From Verrucomicrobiia bacterium (GTDB taxonomy: Bacteria > Verrucomicrobiota > Verrucomicrobiia > Limisphaerales > CAIMTB01): a DNA stretch of 64,000 bases. Positions 44,203-53,305 of the stretch are shown piece by piece; the stretch's first letter is position 1; every line of letters begins with the position of its first letter. The stretch lies in the NCBI GenBank assembly GCA_019634625.1, contig JAHCBA010000003.1, positions 1 to 64,000 on the forward strand. Reading direction: 5' to 3'. Made by a program: the position numbers and the translations under genes. A model generated the notes under the pieces. It had not been told where the DNA came from and made no database searches. It saw only the letters and a program-made list of their open reading frames with translations.

Positions 44203-45573
44203 TCAAGGGCCCATGCCGGTGACGTTGGCGACCCCCAGCGAGACCGCCCCGGCGGCGACCAGCTTGAGGAGGAGCGGAAACGCGAAACGTACCCAGCGGT
44301 CATAAGGCACGCCGGCGATGCCGAGGATGCTCATGAGGACGATGTTGGTCGGGACTATCAGGTTGGAGAAGCCGTCGCCGAACTGGTAGGCCAGCACGAC
44401 CACCTGACGGTCGAGACCGAGGAGGTCGCCCAGCGGAGTCATGATCGGCATGGTCACGAAAGCCTGGCCGCTGCCGGAGGGGATGAAGAGGTTGAGGACG
44501 GTTTGGATGAGGAGCATGCCCACGGCGGCCACGTGGGGGCCTGCATGCTGGAGCGGTTGGGAGAGGCCATGGACCACTGTGTGCAGCACCTGGCCGTCCT
44601 CGAGGATCAGGGCGATGGAACGGGCAAATCCAATCAGCAGGGCCGTCGGCGCCAGATCCGCCGCGCCTTCCGCGAACCGCCGGGCCGTGGCATCCGCTCC
44701 GAGCCTGCCGACCGCGCCGGCCACCATGGCGAGGCCCAGAAACAGGGCGCCCAATTCGGTGAGATACCATCCAGCCGTGGCGATTCCGCCGACCATCAGC
44801 AGGAGCGTGGCCAAAGCGATCAGGGCCACCAGGCGACGGCGACCGTCGAGGGTCGGGTAGGTGGCGGCAGCGTTTGGTGTTTCCGCGGGCCCAGGGGGAT
44901 CTGGTACGATCGGCGACCGGCGGGCGTGGCGCCACACATGATGGGCGCCGATGGCGATGAAGGGGAGGAACAGGGCAAGTCGGAAGCGGAGCCCCGAGGT
45001 GGGAGGCAGTTCCGCAATGCCTTGGGCGATCTGGACGGTGAAGGGATTGAGGGCCGCGACGCCGTAGCCAATGGCGCATCCCCCCATCAGCACGCCCACC
45101 GAAGCCACGGGTGCGAGCCCGAGGGCGGTGCCGAGGGCGACGACCATGGCGGTGACCGGAATGTATTCCTCGGCCATGCCGAGGGCGCTGGACCCGGCGG
45201 CGAAGGCGGTCATGCCTGCCACGATGAATCGGTTGGGTCGTCCGGCGGCGCGTCGGAGCGCCCAGCCCAAAAAAGCGTCGATCGCCCCCGTTGCGCGCAG
45301 GACCGACACCGTGCCGCCGACAAGCAGGACGAAGAACACGATGTCCTGGGCGGCCGCCAGAGCCCGCGGCACGGCCGTCAGCAGGGCGGAGGGAGGCAGT
45401 CGCACTCGTTCGGGGGCGGGGGTGTAACTGCCAGGGACCACAAGCGACCGTCCCTCCGCGGTTTCGGTGGTGTCGAAACGTCCCTGAGGGAGCAGCCAGG
45501 TAGCCAGCCACGCTGCCAGCATCATGGCGAAGAGCAGCACCAGGGTGTGGGGAACACGGAGGCTTCGGTGCAT
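44203..45573 (-). CDS. YfcC/DcuC-type carboxylate or amino-acid carrier
   Basis: This is a 456-residue inner-membrane protein with about 12 hydrophobic segments, beginning with VPHTLVLLFAMMLAAWLATWLLPQG, the usual YfcC/ArcD-family opening. Its signature motifs are LVGGTVSVLRATGAIDAFLG, MAEEYIPVTAMVVALG, IPSGSGQAFVTMPIMTPLGD and QFGDGFSNLIVPTN, the last two being characteristic substrate-site loops of the YfcC/C4-dicarboxylate anaerobic carrier family. It probably exchanges or takes up small carboxylates or basic amino acids; which one is not clear. It is transcribed alone, next to the minus-strand PEP-CTERM gene at 45716-46501. Confidence 0.86.
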   Translation of the reverse strand: MHRSLRVPHTLVLLFAMMLAAWLATWLLPQGRFDTTETAEGRSLVVPGSYTPAPERVRLPPSALLTAVPRALAAAQDIVFFVLLVGGTVSVLRATGAIDAFLGWALRRAAGRPNRFIVAGMTAFAAGSSALGMAEEYIPVTAMVVALGTALGLAPVASVGVLMGGCAIGYGVAALNPFTVQIAQGIAELPPTSGLRFRLALFLPFIAIGAHHVWRHARRSPIVPDPPGPAETPNAAATYPTLDGRRRLVALIALATLLLMVGGIATAGWYLTELGALFLGLAMVAGAVGRLGADATARRFAEGAADLAPTALLIGFARSIALILEDGQVLHTVVHGLSQPLQHAGPHVAAVGMLLIQTVLNLFIPSGSGQAFVTMPIMTPLGDLLGLDRQVVVLAYQFGDGFSNLIVPTNIVLMSILGIAGVPYDRWVRFAFPLLLKLVAAGAVSLGVANVTGMGP

Positions 45574-45715
45574 GGCGGTGGCCCGTGCGAGGCGTGGCCG
45601 GGAAGGTAGGCACCCGGATGCCGAACGGACAATCCGAAGCTTGCCGTGGCCACCCCCATTCCCCCTGGTCCGTAGCTCCCCTCGCTACCTCAGGTGAGAA
45701 CCCGTCAGGATGGCG

Positions 45716-46501
45716 TCAGTCGCGGCGGATCCGACGCCATCGAAGACCAAGCAGAAGCGGGACCAGGGCCAGCGCGCCGGCAACGTAGGTGGAGGGCTCA
45801 GGAACGGGAACCGCGCTGACCTTGATGAGCATGTCCTGATAGTCCTTGTCGCCGCCGGTGACCGCCAGGTCCTCCCAGGCAAGGAGGTATTCCCCGGCCT
45901 TCCAATCCAATTGAGTTCCGGCAGCCAACGCCCAGCTTCCGAGGCCGGCGGCGTCGAGGTAAAGGGTGCGATTCTCGTCGGTCTTCAGGGTGACCATCTG
46001 ATCGAGGCCGTGCGGATTGTCGCTTTGCCTGGAGTACCAGGTGGGGCCGTTGACGGTGCTCAGGTAGAAGCCGAACTGGTTGCCGACCGCCAGGCTGTTC
46101 GCTCCCACCGTGGCCGTGCCACCCGTGAAGGTGATCGATTGGGAGACCAGGCCAGAATCGGTGCCTGAAAAGATCTCGAGCGTTTCCTTGGTGGAAAGAT
46201 TGTAGATGCCGAAGCGGTTGATGTTCCGATTGCCGGCGATCTCGAGGATCAGGACAGCCGTGGCGCTGTCGTGAATGGTCCAGACCTGATCGGTGACGCC
46301 GGGTCCGGTGTCCTGCACCCTGTTCACGGGGGCATTGGCGTCGTAGGAGGGATCATTGAGGATCGACCTCATGACATCGACCAATGTTCCCGGGGGAGAG
46401 CCATCGGAACTCCCGGAGGTGGCGACAGGTGTCAGGGCGGCGCCGGCGGTGACGGTTGCCGCGAAGATCGCCGTGAGGGCGACCTGGAATGGGTACTTCA
46501 T
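45716..46501 (-). CDS. PEP-CTERM protein with a DUF4114-like domain
   Basis: The 261-residue product starts MKYPFQVALTAIFAATVTAG, a signal peptide. The C-terminal half matches the DUF4114 pattern (GEYLLAWEDLAVTGGDKDYQDMLIKV, a calcium/glycan-like beta fold seen in exported proteins), followed by VPVPEPSTYVAGALALVPLLLG and RWRRIRRD, a standard PEP-CTERM signal. It should be exported and processed by exosortase like the gene at 43243. I chose 46501 as start because the signal peptide begins there; a longer frame to 46825 is low-complexity. Confidence 0.86.
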   Translation of the reverse strand: MKYPFQVALTAIFAATVTAGAALTPVATSGSSDGSPPGTLVDVMRSILNDPSYDANAPVNRVQDTGPGVTDQVWTIHDSATAVLILEIAGNRNINRFGIYNLSTKETLEIFSGTDSGLVSQSITFTGGTATVGANSLAVGNQFGFYLSTVNGPTWYSRQSDNPHGLDQMVTLKTDENRTLYLDAAGLGSWALAAGTQLDWKAGEYLLAWEDLAVTGGDKDYQDMLIKVSAVPVPEPSTYVAGALALVPLLLGLRWRRIRRD

Positions 46502-46945
46502 GGACTTGCGTTGGGTGGTGCGACGCTTGGGAGGGACGACGGCGGGATTCCATGGCCCACCCGACTCCATTCCACGGCGCGAACGCGGTTCGTAACTACG
46601 CGGATCACTTAAGCATTTCGGGTAGTTGGGTGCTGCCAAGTCCTGGAGAAAGTGTGGGTAGTATTGGGACGGGAGGCAGCGTCCTTGCGTGTGCGGCGGG
46701 AATGGGGATGCGTGCCGTGGGGCCGAAAGGAGGGGGGTAGTCCGGGCGGGCGGGGTCCAGGAATCGCCATCGGCGTGTGCCGCGTCGTGAACATCGGCTC
46801 TTGCGATTCCGCCGGAGTGGGGCACGGTCCGCGGTGCTTCGCGTTGGGCGAAGCGGGGAGGTCAAGTCTCTCGAACCCTGAGGCAGGGCGCTCCTTCAGA
46901 CCGATCCCGGCGGGACGATGTACAGGCCGGGCACTTCCGTTTCCG
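46502..46945. other. Intergenic region between divergent genes; no feature recognised
   Basis: This 444-bp gap separates the minus-strand PEP-CTERM gene and the plus-strand SleB-type gene, so it should hold promoters for both. It is somewhat lower in G+C around 46590-46670. I see no copy of the AT-rich repeat, no hairpin of note and no small gene with a convincing start. Confidence 0.5.
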
Positions 46946-47419
46946 ATGATCTCTTCAAGAGCTTTACTCTTAATTTGTTGCGGGCTGGTGGCCCTGGTGG
47001 GGCGCCGTATGGAGGCGGGGCCGCCCAGCTACACCTACGGGCAGCAGGTGGTGGCGGCGGTGCTGATGGGGGAAGCGTGGGGCGAAGGGGAGAAGGCCAT
47101 GACGGCGGTGGCGGAGGTGATTCGATTGCGGGCGGACCGGGCGGGGATAAGTCCTCTGGCGGCGGTGCTGCGGCCGAAGCAGTTCACCTGTCTGAACCGG
47201 ACGACTCCCGAGGCTCTGATCCGGAGGTACCATGGTGAGCGGGATTTTCGGAAGGCGCTGGAGATCGCCCGGCGCATGTACAACCAGCCGGAGACGCTGC
47301 CGGGGTATTCGCGGGGGGCGACGCACTTCGAGCGGTTGGGCACGCGGGCGTACTGGACGGAGGGACATTCCCCGGTTGCGGTGGTGGGCAGGCTGGCATT
47401 CTACCGCCTGGCGCGGTGA
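46946..47419 (+). CDS. SleB/CwlJ-type cell-wall hydrolase
   Basis: The 157-residue protein has a short signal segment (MISSRALLLICCGLVALVG) and then a complete Hydrolase_2 fold: VVAAVLMGEAWGEGEKAM with the conserved catalytic Glu, AEVIRLRA, FTCLNRTTP, FRKALEIARRMYN and GATHFERLG through AYWTEGHSPV. Relatives cut the glycan strand of peptidoglycan as lytic enzymes (spore cortex hydrolases in Firmicutes, housekeeping wall enzymes elsewhere). The start at 46946 fits the signal segment; longer in-frame starts are unlikely. It probably acts in the periplasm. Confidence 0.88.
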   Translation: MISSRALLLICCGLVALVGRRMEAGPPSYTYGQQVVAAVLMGEAWGEGEKAMTAVAEVIRLRADRAGISPLAAVLRPKQFTCLNRTTPEALIRRYHGERDFRKALEIARRMYNQPETLPGYSRGATHFERLGTRAYWTEGHSPVAVVGRLAFYRLAR

Positions 47420-47446
47420 GGTCCGTGGGGATGCCGGCGGGACGGA

Positions 47447-48400
47447 TCAGGAACGCGGGTCAAGGGCATCGCGGATACCGTCTCCGAGGAACCCCAGGGC
47501 GAGGAGGAGACCAACCAGCATTCCGGCCGGGCCGGCGAGCAGCCATCCGTAGGTTCGGATCGGATTGATTTGGGCGGCGCCCTCGGCGATGAGGGTGCCG
47601 AGGCTGGCCTGCGGGGGTTGGACTCCCAGGCCCAGGTAGCTGAGGAACGACTCGGCGAGCACCACGGTCGGGAGGGTCAGGGTAAGGTAGGTGAGAATCA
47701 CCCCGGTGGTGTTGGGCAGGATGTGGCGGAAGAGGAGTCGGGCATGGCCGGCTCCCAGCGCGATGCTGGCTTCGACGAAGGGGCGCTGCCGGAGCGACAT
47801 CACCTGGGTGCGGACGATACGGGCCATGGTGAGCCACGAGATGGCACCGAGGCCGAGAATCAAGAGTAGGAGGGGGGCGTGATCGGCATCCTGCCCGCTC
47901 CCGAGCCGGGCGAGGATGGCGCGGGCCGGCGCCTGCAGGGTGGTCAGGAGGACGATGATGAAGATCACGGACGGCAGGGAGTAGAGGATGTCCACGGTGC
48001 GCATCAGAACGCCGTCGAGGCGTCCTCCGACGTAGCCGGCCACCGCACCCCAGACAACGCCAATGACGAGGCTGACGACGGCCCCGGCGAGGCCGACCCA
48101 GAGACTGATACGGGCACCGGCGCAGATTCGTGCGAGGAGGTCGCGTCCGTTGGCATCGGTGCCAAGCCAATGGGTGAGGGACGGCGAGGCCCACTGGGCC
48201 TGGGTCAGGGTTTCCGGGTGGTGGGGCCACCAGACGGGGGAGGAGAACACGGCGAGGAGAAGGGCGAGGAGGAACAGGGAGGCAGCGACGGCGGTGCGGA
48301 GAGCCACGAATCTCCGTGCGGCCCGGGTCCATGGGGACTGACCGAACTGACCGAGTGCGAGCGTCGGCGGGGAAGAGGGGGCCGGGTTCGATTCAGGCAT
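47447..48400 (-). CDS. Peptide/nickel-type ABC transporter permease (OppC/DppC family)
   Basis: The product (317 residues from MPESNPAPS) has six predicted membrane segments. The DppC-type N-terminal HWLGTDANGRDLLARICAGARISLWVG region precedes the conserved EAA loop (EASIALGAGHARLLFRHILPNT). Together with the upstream gene it forms the membrane channel of an oligopeptide- or dipeptide-type importer. The ATG at 48400 overlaps the previous stop by 8 bp; an in-frame ATG at 48427 is an alternative. No ATPase or substrate-binding gene is next to the pair, so the other parts must be encoded elsewhere. Confidence 0.93.
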   Translation of the reverse strand: MPESNPAPSSPPTLALGQFGQSPWTRAARRFVALRTAVAASLFLLALLLAVFSSPVWWPHHPETLTQAQWASPSLTHWLGTDANGRDLLARICAGARISLWVGLAGAVVSLVIGVVWGAVAGYVGGRLDGVLMRTVDILYSLPSVIFIIVLLTTLQAPARAILARLGSGQDADHAPLLLLILGLGAISWLTMARIVRTQVMSLRQRPFVEASIALGAGHARLLFRHILPNTTGVILTYLTLTLPTVVLAESFLSYLGLGVQPPQASLGTLIAEGAAQINPIRTYGWLLAGPAGMLVGLLLALGFLGDGIRDALDPRS

Positions 48401-49307
48401 GGCGGATGCGGGGATCAAGCCAGGCATGGACGAGGTCAGTGATCAGGTTGAGAACGAGGAGGAGGGCGGAATAGAGGAGGACGAGTCCGACGATCAAGGG
48501 GTAGTCGCGGTTGAGGGCGCTGTTGACGGTGAGGGTGCCAATGCCGGGGAGTTGGAAGAGGTTCTCGACGATGAAGGAGCCGGTCAGGAGGTCGGCGAGA
48601 AGGGGGCCGGAGAAGCTGACGACGGGAAGGATCGCCAGCGGCAGGACATGGCGGAGTTGGATGCGCCACTCCGGGAGGCCGCGGGCTCTGGCGGCACGGA
48701 TGTGGGGCGAGGTCATGACGTCGGTCCAGCCCTCGCGGACGAGTCGGGCGACGCGTCCGGCATAGTAACCACCGAGGGTGAGGACGGGGAGGACCATATG
48801 CCATGGACCGCCCCAGAGGGCGACGGGGAAGAGTTCCCAGCGGACGGCGAAGAAGAGGATGAGGAGCGGGCCGGAGACGAAGCCGGGGATGCACACGGCC
48901 AGGAGGGCGAGGAGACTGGTGGAGCCGTCCATCCAACGTCCGCGGCGAAGCGCGCCGGCGACGCCGAGAGGAAGTCCGAGGCCGAGGGCGACGCTGAAGG
49001 CTGCGGCTCCCAGGGCCATGGAGACGGGGAATCCTTGGGCAATGATTTCGCCAACGGTGTGGTTGCGGTGCTTCAGGGACGGGCCCAGGTCGCCGGTGGC
49101 GGCGCCTGCGAGGAAGCGGGCGTACTGTCGCCAGAGGGGGTCGTCGAGGTGATAGCGATCGCGCAGGGCACGTTCGATTTCAGGGGAAGCCGGGGCGCGC
49201 TCGCGATCGAACGGGCCGCCCGGGGCGAGGCGGACAAGGGCGAAGGCGGCCAGGCTGACCAGCAGCAGGACGGGAACGAGGGTCCAGAGGCGCTTCAGCC
49301 AGAACAT
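48393..49307 (-). CDS. Peptide/nickel-type ABC transporter permease (OppB/DppB family)
   Basis: This 304-residue membrane protein has the OppB layout: RLWTLVPVLLLVSLAAFALVRLAPGGPF at the N-terminus, a soluble segment with DRYHLDDPLWRQYARFL and GDLGPSLKHRNHTV, and the EAA loop (RAARARGLPEWRIQLRHVLPLAILP). It is the first of two coupled permease genes. They lie between the SleB-type gene and a CobW-type GTPase on the same strand, 12 bp apart from the latter; a link to metal or peptide uptake is possible but not shown. Confidence 0.93.
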   Translation of the reverse strand: MFWLKRLWTLVPVLLLVSLAAFALVRLAPGGPFDRERAPASPEIERALRDRYHLDDPLWRQYARFLAGAATGDLGPSLKHRNHTVGEIIAQGFPVSMALGAAAFSVALGLGLPLGVAGALRRGRWMDGSTSLLALLAVCIPGFVSGPLLILFFAVRWELFPVALWGGPWHMVLPVLTLGGYYAGRVARLVREGWTDVMTSPHIRAARARGLPEWRIQLRHVLPLAILPVVSFSGPLLADLLTGSFIVENLFQLPGIGTLTVNSALNRDYPLIVGLVLLYSALLLVLNLITDLVHAWLDPRIRHA

Positions 49308-49319
49308 GCCGGTTGGGGA

Positions 49320-50510
49320 TCAGGCGGGCGCGGAAACGCCGGCGACTGGATCCCGATGGGTGGGGGTGGGGCGACCGGGACGGAACTGTTCGAGGTGATC
49401 GAGGTCGGCGGTGAGGGTGTCGAAGCCGCCGGCGGCGTGGGCAAGGGCCTTTCGGACGGAGGCGGCGAGGGTTTCGGGGCTGGCTTCAGCGCGGAGGTTG
49501 AGAATCAACTGGGCGCCAAGGACGGGACCATCGAGTCGGAGGGAGAGTTCGGGGATGAAATCGTTGCGGACGAGGTTGATGGCCGCGATTTCGCCGAGGC
49601 CATCGTCGGGGCTGAGGGTCATTTTGAGGTGGGCAATCTCAGCGGTTTGGGCGGCCAGGTGTTCCTGGATGGCGCGGGCCAGGGCGCCAAGGAAACGCTC
49701 GGTATCAAAGGGGGTGCTGGAGGCGAGTCGAACGGTGGCGTTGAGCCAGCCGAGCAGGGCTTCGCCCTCCGCGTAGAGGTCGTAGTCCACCTGCATGGAG
49801 GCCCGGCGGGACTGTTCGGTGCTTTCAAGGCGGGAGAACCAGGGTTCCAGGTTGGATTCGGTGCGGACGGAGACGGTGAGAAGTTCGGCGTGGGGGAAGC
49901 GATCGGCCATGGCGGCGCGGAGGGCTTCCATGCGCGCGGCTGGGACAAGGTCGCTCTTGCCGAGGACGATGAGATCGGCCTCCTCGAGTTGCTTGAGGTA
50001 GATGTAGCGGACCTTGTCGGAAAAGGTGCCGCCGGGTTCAAGGCCGAGGATGCGGAGGGCCCGGATGGGGTCCACGAGGACGCTGAGCGGGGCGATGGTG
50101 AAGTCGGTCCCGTAGATGCGGCGGAGGGGATAGGTGACGGTGGCGACGAGGTCGGTGCAACTGCCCACGGGTTCGGCGATGAAGACATCCGGGCGGTTGT
50201 GGGCGGTGAGCGTGCGGGCGGCCTCAACGAGGGAGTTGAACCGGCAGCAGAAGCAGCCGCCCGGGATTTCCTCGGTGGCGAATCCGCGGGAACGAAGCAT
50301 CGCGGTGTCCACGAGGTCGCGCCCCTGGTCATTGGTGATGAGTCCGACCTTGTGACCGCGTTCGGTGAGGCGACGGGCGAGTCGGGCGACGGCGGTGGTT
50401 TTTCCAGCGCCCAGGAACCCGCCGATCATGACATAGCGGGCGCGGGGCGGGACGTTGGGGCTGTTGGAAAGAGGCGGCTCCGGTTGCATGAGCGGCCCTG
50501 ACTCCGACAT
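49320..50510 (-). CDS. CobW-type G3E GTPase
   Basis: The protein (396 residues from MSESGPLMQP) has the P-loop GGFLGAGKTTAVARL, a zinc-site motif GGCFCC, AEPVGSCTDLVATV and LVLGKSDL-type G4 reading LIVLGKSDLVP. These place it in the G3E family (CobW/HypB/UreG), whose members deliver or insert metals. A C-terminal region (EIAAINLVRNDF) replaces the usual CobW_C domain, so it may be a specialised member. It lies directly upstream of the OppB-type permease on the same strand; coupling to nickel or cobalt uptake is an attractive but unproven idea. Start choice between 50510 and 50489 is open. Confidence 0.88.
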   Translation of the reverse strand: MSESGPLMQPEPPLSNSPNVPPRARYVMIGGFLGAGKTTAVARLARRLTERGHKVGLITNDQGRDLVDTAMLRSRGFATEEIPGGCFCCRFNSLVEAARTLTAHNRPDVFIAEPVGSCTDLVATVTYPLRRIYGTDFTIAPLSVLVDPIRALRILGLEPGGTFSDKVRYIYLKQLEEADLIVLGKSDLVPAARMEALRAAMADRFPHAELLTVSVRTESNLEPWFSRLESTEQSRRASMQVDYDLYAEGEALLGWLNATVRLASSTPFDTERFLGALARAIQEHLAAQTAEIAHLKMTLSPDDGLGEIAAINLVRNDFIPELSLRLDGPVLGAQLILNLRAEASPETLAASVRKALAHAAGGFDTLTADLDHLEQFRPGRPTPTHRDPVAGVSAPA

Positions 50511-50557
50511 GACGGACGGGGTTTGGGCAAGGTCGGAGCGGCCAGAGCAGGATGGGG

Positions 50558-50729
50558 AAATATAGACAGACAGGCATAGTATTATTGACAATGTAATAGC
50601 AAGCCAGGCAGCTTACTGTTTACTGACTCTCTGACGGGCAACGGGGGCATCCATCGGAGTCGGGGGACCTAGGGGTGGCTGACGGGATCGCGGTGTCAAC
50701 AGCAAGACGCCTGACCTATTAACTTATGG
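50558..50729. repeat. Three AT-rich ~35-bp repeat units between divergent genes
   Basis: Two units on the minus strand are adjacent (50558-50589 and 50590-50627, 38 bp apart); a third is on the plus strand at 50695-50729 and reads GTCAACAGCAAGACG, then CCTGACCTATTAACTTATGG. The 331-bp gap between cobW (minus) and the UnbV-type gene (plus) contains no other feature I recognise. Again the repeat marks a divergent promoter region. Confidence 0.7.
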
Positions 50730-50841
50730 CCTATGTTCCTTGTTCGTGAGGCGAGCAGAGAGCGATCGGCCGTTCTTTTCAGGGCACATCCCGCAGTCGA
50801 AGGTTGATTCCAAACGGTTGCCTCCAGGTGGGGTCCTGTGA

Positions 50842-53181
50842 ATGGATAGCAGCATGCGTGGTGTGATGTCCGGACAGAGCAGGTGGGCTTTGGGGGTGGG
50901 ACTGGCGCTGGGGATGGCGGGGGCGGCGGAGCCGGGAGGGGGAGGGTTGGAGGCGGACCCGATGTGTGTGACGACGAACCTGGTGGTGGACGGGGCGTTT
51001 TCGGAAGGGGAGGTGGAACAACCGGAGGGAACTCGGCGGATGGTCGAGCTCCTGCAGCGTCATTATGAGGCGATCGACCCGATGGCGACGACATTCTTCA
51101 ACGATCGCCGGGTGGAGGCGTTGCGAGGCGAGGTGGCGGGGGCGAAGGAGGTCCGGGAGGAGATGCCGTTGCGGTTCCGGTTGGCGCGGGAGTTGGTGAA
51201 TGCGGGGCGGCCGGAGGAGGGATTGGCGGAGTTTGCGCGGGTGGAGGCACTCCTGGACCAGGGGCGGCTGCGGCTGGCGGCGGCGGGACGGGCGGAATTC
51301 CGGATGCGACATGCGGTGGCCTGGCTGCGGTTGGGAGAGCAGGAAAACTGTGTGGACCATCATCAGGCCGAATCGTGCCTGCTGCCGATCCGGGGGGATG
51401 GGGTGCATCAGCGGACGCGGGGTTCGCGGGGGGCCTTGCCGCTGTTGCGCGAGCAGTTGCGGGCGTTTCCGGACGATCTCGGGGCGCGATGGTTGATGAA
51501 CGTGGCGTACATGACCCTGGGGGAATGGCCGGAACGGGTGCCGTCGGAGTGGGTCATTCCGGCCGCGGCTTTCGCCTCGGAGCATCCGATCAGGCGGTTT
51601 CCGAATGTGGCGGGGGCACTGGGGTTGGATGTGAATGACCTGGCGGGCGGGGTGGTCCTGGACGATTTCGACAACGACGGGTTGATCGACGTGGTGGTGT
51701 CAGCGTGGGGTTCGGACGGGCCGTTGCGGTATTTCCGCAACGAGGGGGACGGGAGGTTCACGGAGCGGACGCGGGAGGCGGGATTGGCGGGGTTGGTGGG
51801 GGCGCTCAACATCCAGCAGACCGATTTCAACAACGACGGGCACCTCGACATCTGGATGCTGCGTGGGGCGTGGCTGGGGGAGGCGGGGCGGATTCCGAAT
51901 TCGCTGTTGCGGAACAACGGGGACGGGACGTTCACGGATGTGACGGAGGAGGCGGGGCTGTTGAGCCGGCATCCGACCCAGGCCTCGGTATGGTTCGATT
52001 TTGACGGGGACGGCTGGCTGGACGTGTTCATCGGGAACGAGAGCTGGAATCCGAGGGATCCCGACCGATGCGAACTCTATCGGAACAACGGGGACGGGAC
52101 GTTCACGGAGGTGGCGGCGGAGTCGGGGTTGGCGGTGGCGCGGTTGGTGAAGGGGGTGGCGGTGGGGGATATCGACAACGACGGGCGACCGGACCTGTAC
52201 CTTTCCTGCCGGGACAGTCAGCGGAACCTGCTGTTTCGGAATGAGGGTCCGGCGGGGACGAACGAGGCGGGGCGCGTGACCTGGCGGTTCACCGAGGTGG
52301 GAGAGCGGGTGGGCGTCTCGGATTCGGTGCCGAGCTTCCCGACGTGGTTTTTCGACTTCGACAACGACGGGCACGAGGATCTTTTCGTGAGCGGCTATGC
52401 GATCGAAGGGGTCGGGGATGTGGCGGCGGAGTATCTCGGGCTGCCGAACCGGGCGGCGCGTCCAAGGCTCTACCGGAACCGGGGCGACGGCACCTTCGTG
52501 GATGTCACGATGGCGGTGGGTCTGGACCGCGTGTGCCTGAGCATGGGGGCCAATTTCGGGGACCTGGACAACGACGGATGGCTGGACATGTACCTGGGGA
52601 CCGGGGATCCGGATCTGGCGACGATCATCCCCAACCGGATGTTCCGAAACGATGGCGGGCGACGGTTTCAGGATGTCTCGGAAGGGGGCGGGTTCGGGCA
52701 CTTGCAGAAGGGGCACGGCATTGCCTTTGCGGACCTGGACCATGACGGTCACCAGGATGTGTACCTGGTGGCGGGGGGGGCGTACACGGGCGACAACTAT
52801 CCGAATGCGCTCTTTCTCAACCCGGGGAACTCCAATCGATGGATCGCGCTGAAGCTGGAGGGGACGCGGTCCAATCGGGCCGCCATCGGGGCGCGTCTGA
52901 GGGTTCGCGTGCAGACTCCGGACGGGAGCCGGACGATTCATCGCACGGTGAGTTCGGGGGGCAGTTTCGGATCGTCGCCATTGCGGCAGCACGTGGGGCT
53001 GGGGGATGCGGTGGCGGTGACGGGAATCGAGGTGGACTGGCCGGCGTCGGGGATTCGGCAGGTATTGGTCGGGCTGGAGATGGAACGGGGCTACCGGATA
53101 AGGGAAGGGGAGGCCGAGGCCGCACCGATGGCGTTGCCGAGGATCGATCTGGGGTGGGTGCGCCGGGGGGCGGGGTATTGA
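50842..53181 (+). CDS. Secreted FG-GAP/VCBS protein with an ASPIC/UnbV C-terminus (CRTAC1-like)
   Basis: The 779-residue product has a signal segment (ALGVGLALGMAGAAEPG). A TPR-like helical region covers about residues 60-220. At least seven calcium-binding FG-GAP-type motifs follow: FDNDGLIDVVV, FNNDGHLDIWM, FDGDGWLDVFI, IDNDGRPDLYL, FDNDGHEDLFV, LDNDGWLDMYL, LDHDGHQDVYL. A UnbV domain closes the protein (RWIALKLEGTRSNRAAIGAR, WPASGIRQVLVGL). This is the common TPR/VCBS/UnbV layout of planctomycete and verrucomicrobial exported beta-propellers. Binding function is unknown. The exact start among ATG codons at 50842, 50857 and 50866 is open. Confidence 0.9.
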   Translation: MDSSMRGVMSGQSRWALGVGLALGMAGAAEPGGGGLEADPMCVTTNLVVDGAFSEGEVEQPEGTRRMVELLQRHYEAIDPMATTFFNDRRVEALRGEVAGAKEVREEMPLRFRLARELVNAGRPEEGLAEFARVEALLDQGRLRLAAAGRAEFRMRHAVAWLRLGEQENCVDHHQAESCLLPIRGDGVHQRTRGSRGALPLLREQLRAFPDDLGARWLMNVAYMTLGEWPERVPSEWVIPAAAFASEHPIRRFPNVAGALGLDVNDLAGGVVLDDFDNDGLIDVVVSAWGSDGPLRYFRNEGDGRFTERTREAGLAGLVGALNIQQTDFNNDGHLDIWMLRGAWLGEAGRIPNSLLRNNGDGTFTDVTEEAGLLSRHPTQASVWFDFDGDGWLDVFIGNESWNPRDPDRCELYRNNGDGTFTEVAAESGLAVARLVKGVAVGDIDNDGRPDLYLSCRDSQRNLLFRNEGPAGTNEAGRVTWRFTEVGERVGVSDSVPSFPTWFFDFDNDGHEDLFVSGYAIEGVGDVAAEYLGLPNRAARPRLYRNRGDGTFVDVTMAVGLDRVCLSMGANFGDLDNDGWLDMYLGTGDPDLATIIPNRMFRNDGGRRFQDVSEGGGFGHLQKGHGIAFADLDHDGHQDVYLVAGGAYTGDNYPNALFLNPGNSNRWIALKLEGTRSNRAAIGARLRVRVQTPDGSRTIHRTVSSGGSFGSSPLRQHVGLGDAVAVTGIEVDWPASGIRQVLVGLEMERGYRIREGEAEAAPMALPRIDLGWVRRGAGY

Positions 53182-53270
53182 GCCATCGGGGCTGCGGGGC
53201 AGTTCGCAGGAGGGAGGCTCCGGGACTGCGGGTGAAACGAACGGGTCGGGCCCGAAGGGGGCGAGGCAAA

Positions 53271-53297
53271 TGTCAAATTCACAGATGTGACCCCGGG
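53271..53297 (+). repeat. Single diverged repeat unit ending TGACCCC
   Basis: GTCAAATTCACAGATG followed by TGACCCCGGGG resembles the 35-bp unit (GTCAA...TGACC) and contains an internal TCACA/TGTGA dyad. It lies between the convergent UnbV-type gene and the small TPR gene, so this copy is not in a promoter region. Confidence 0.4.
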
Positions 53298-53305
53298 GCG
53301 GGGGG

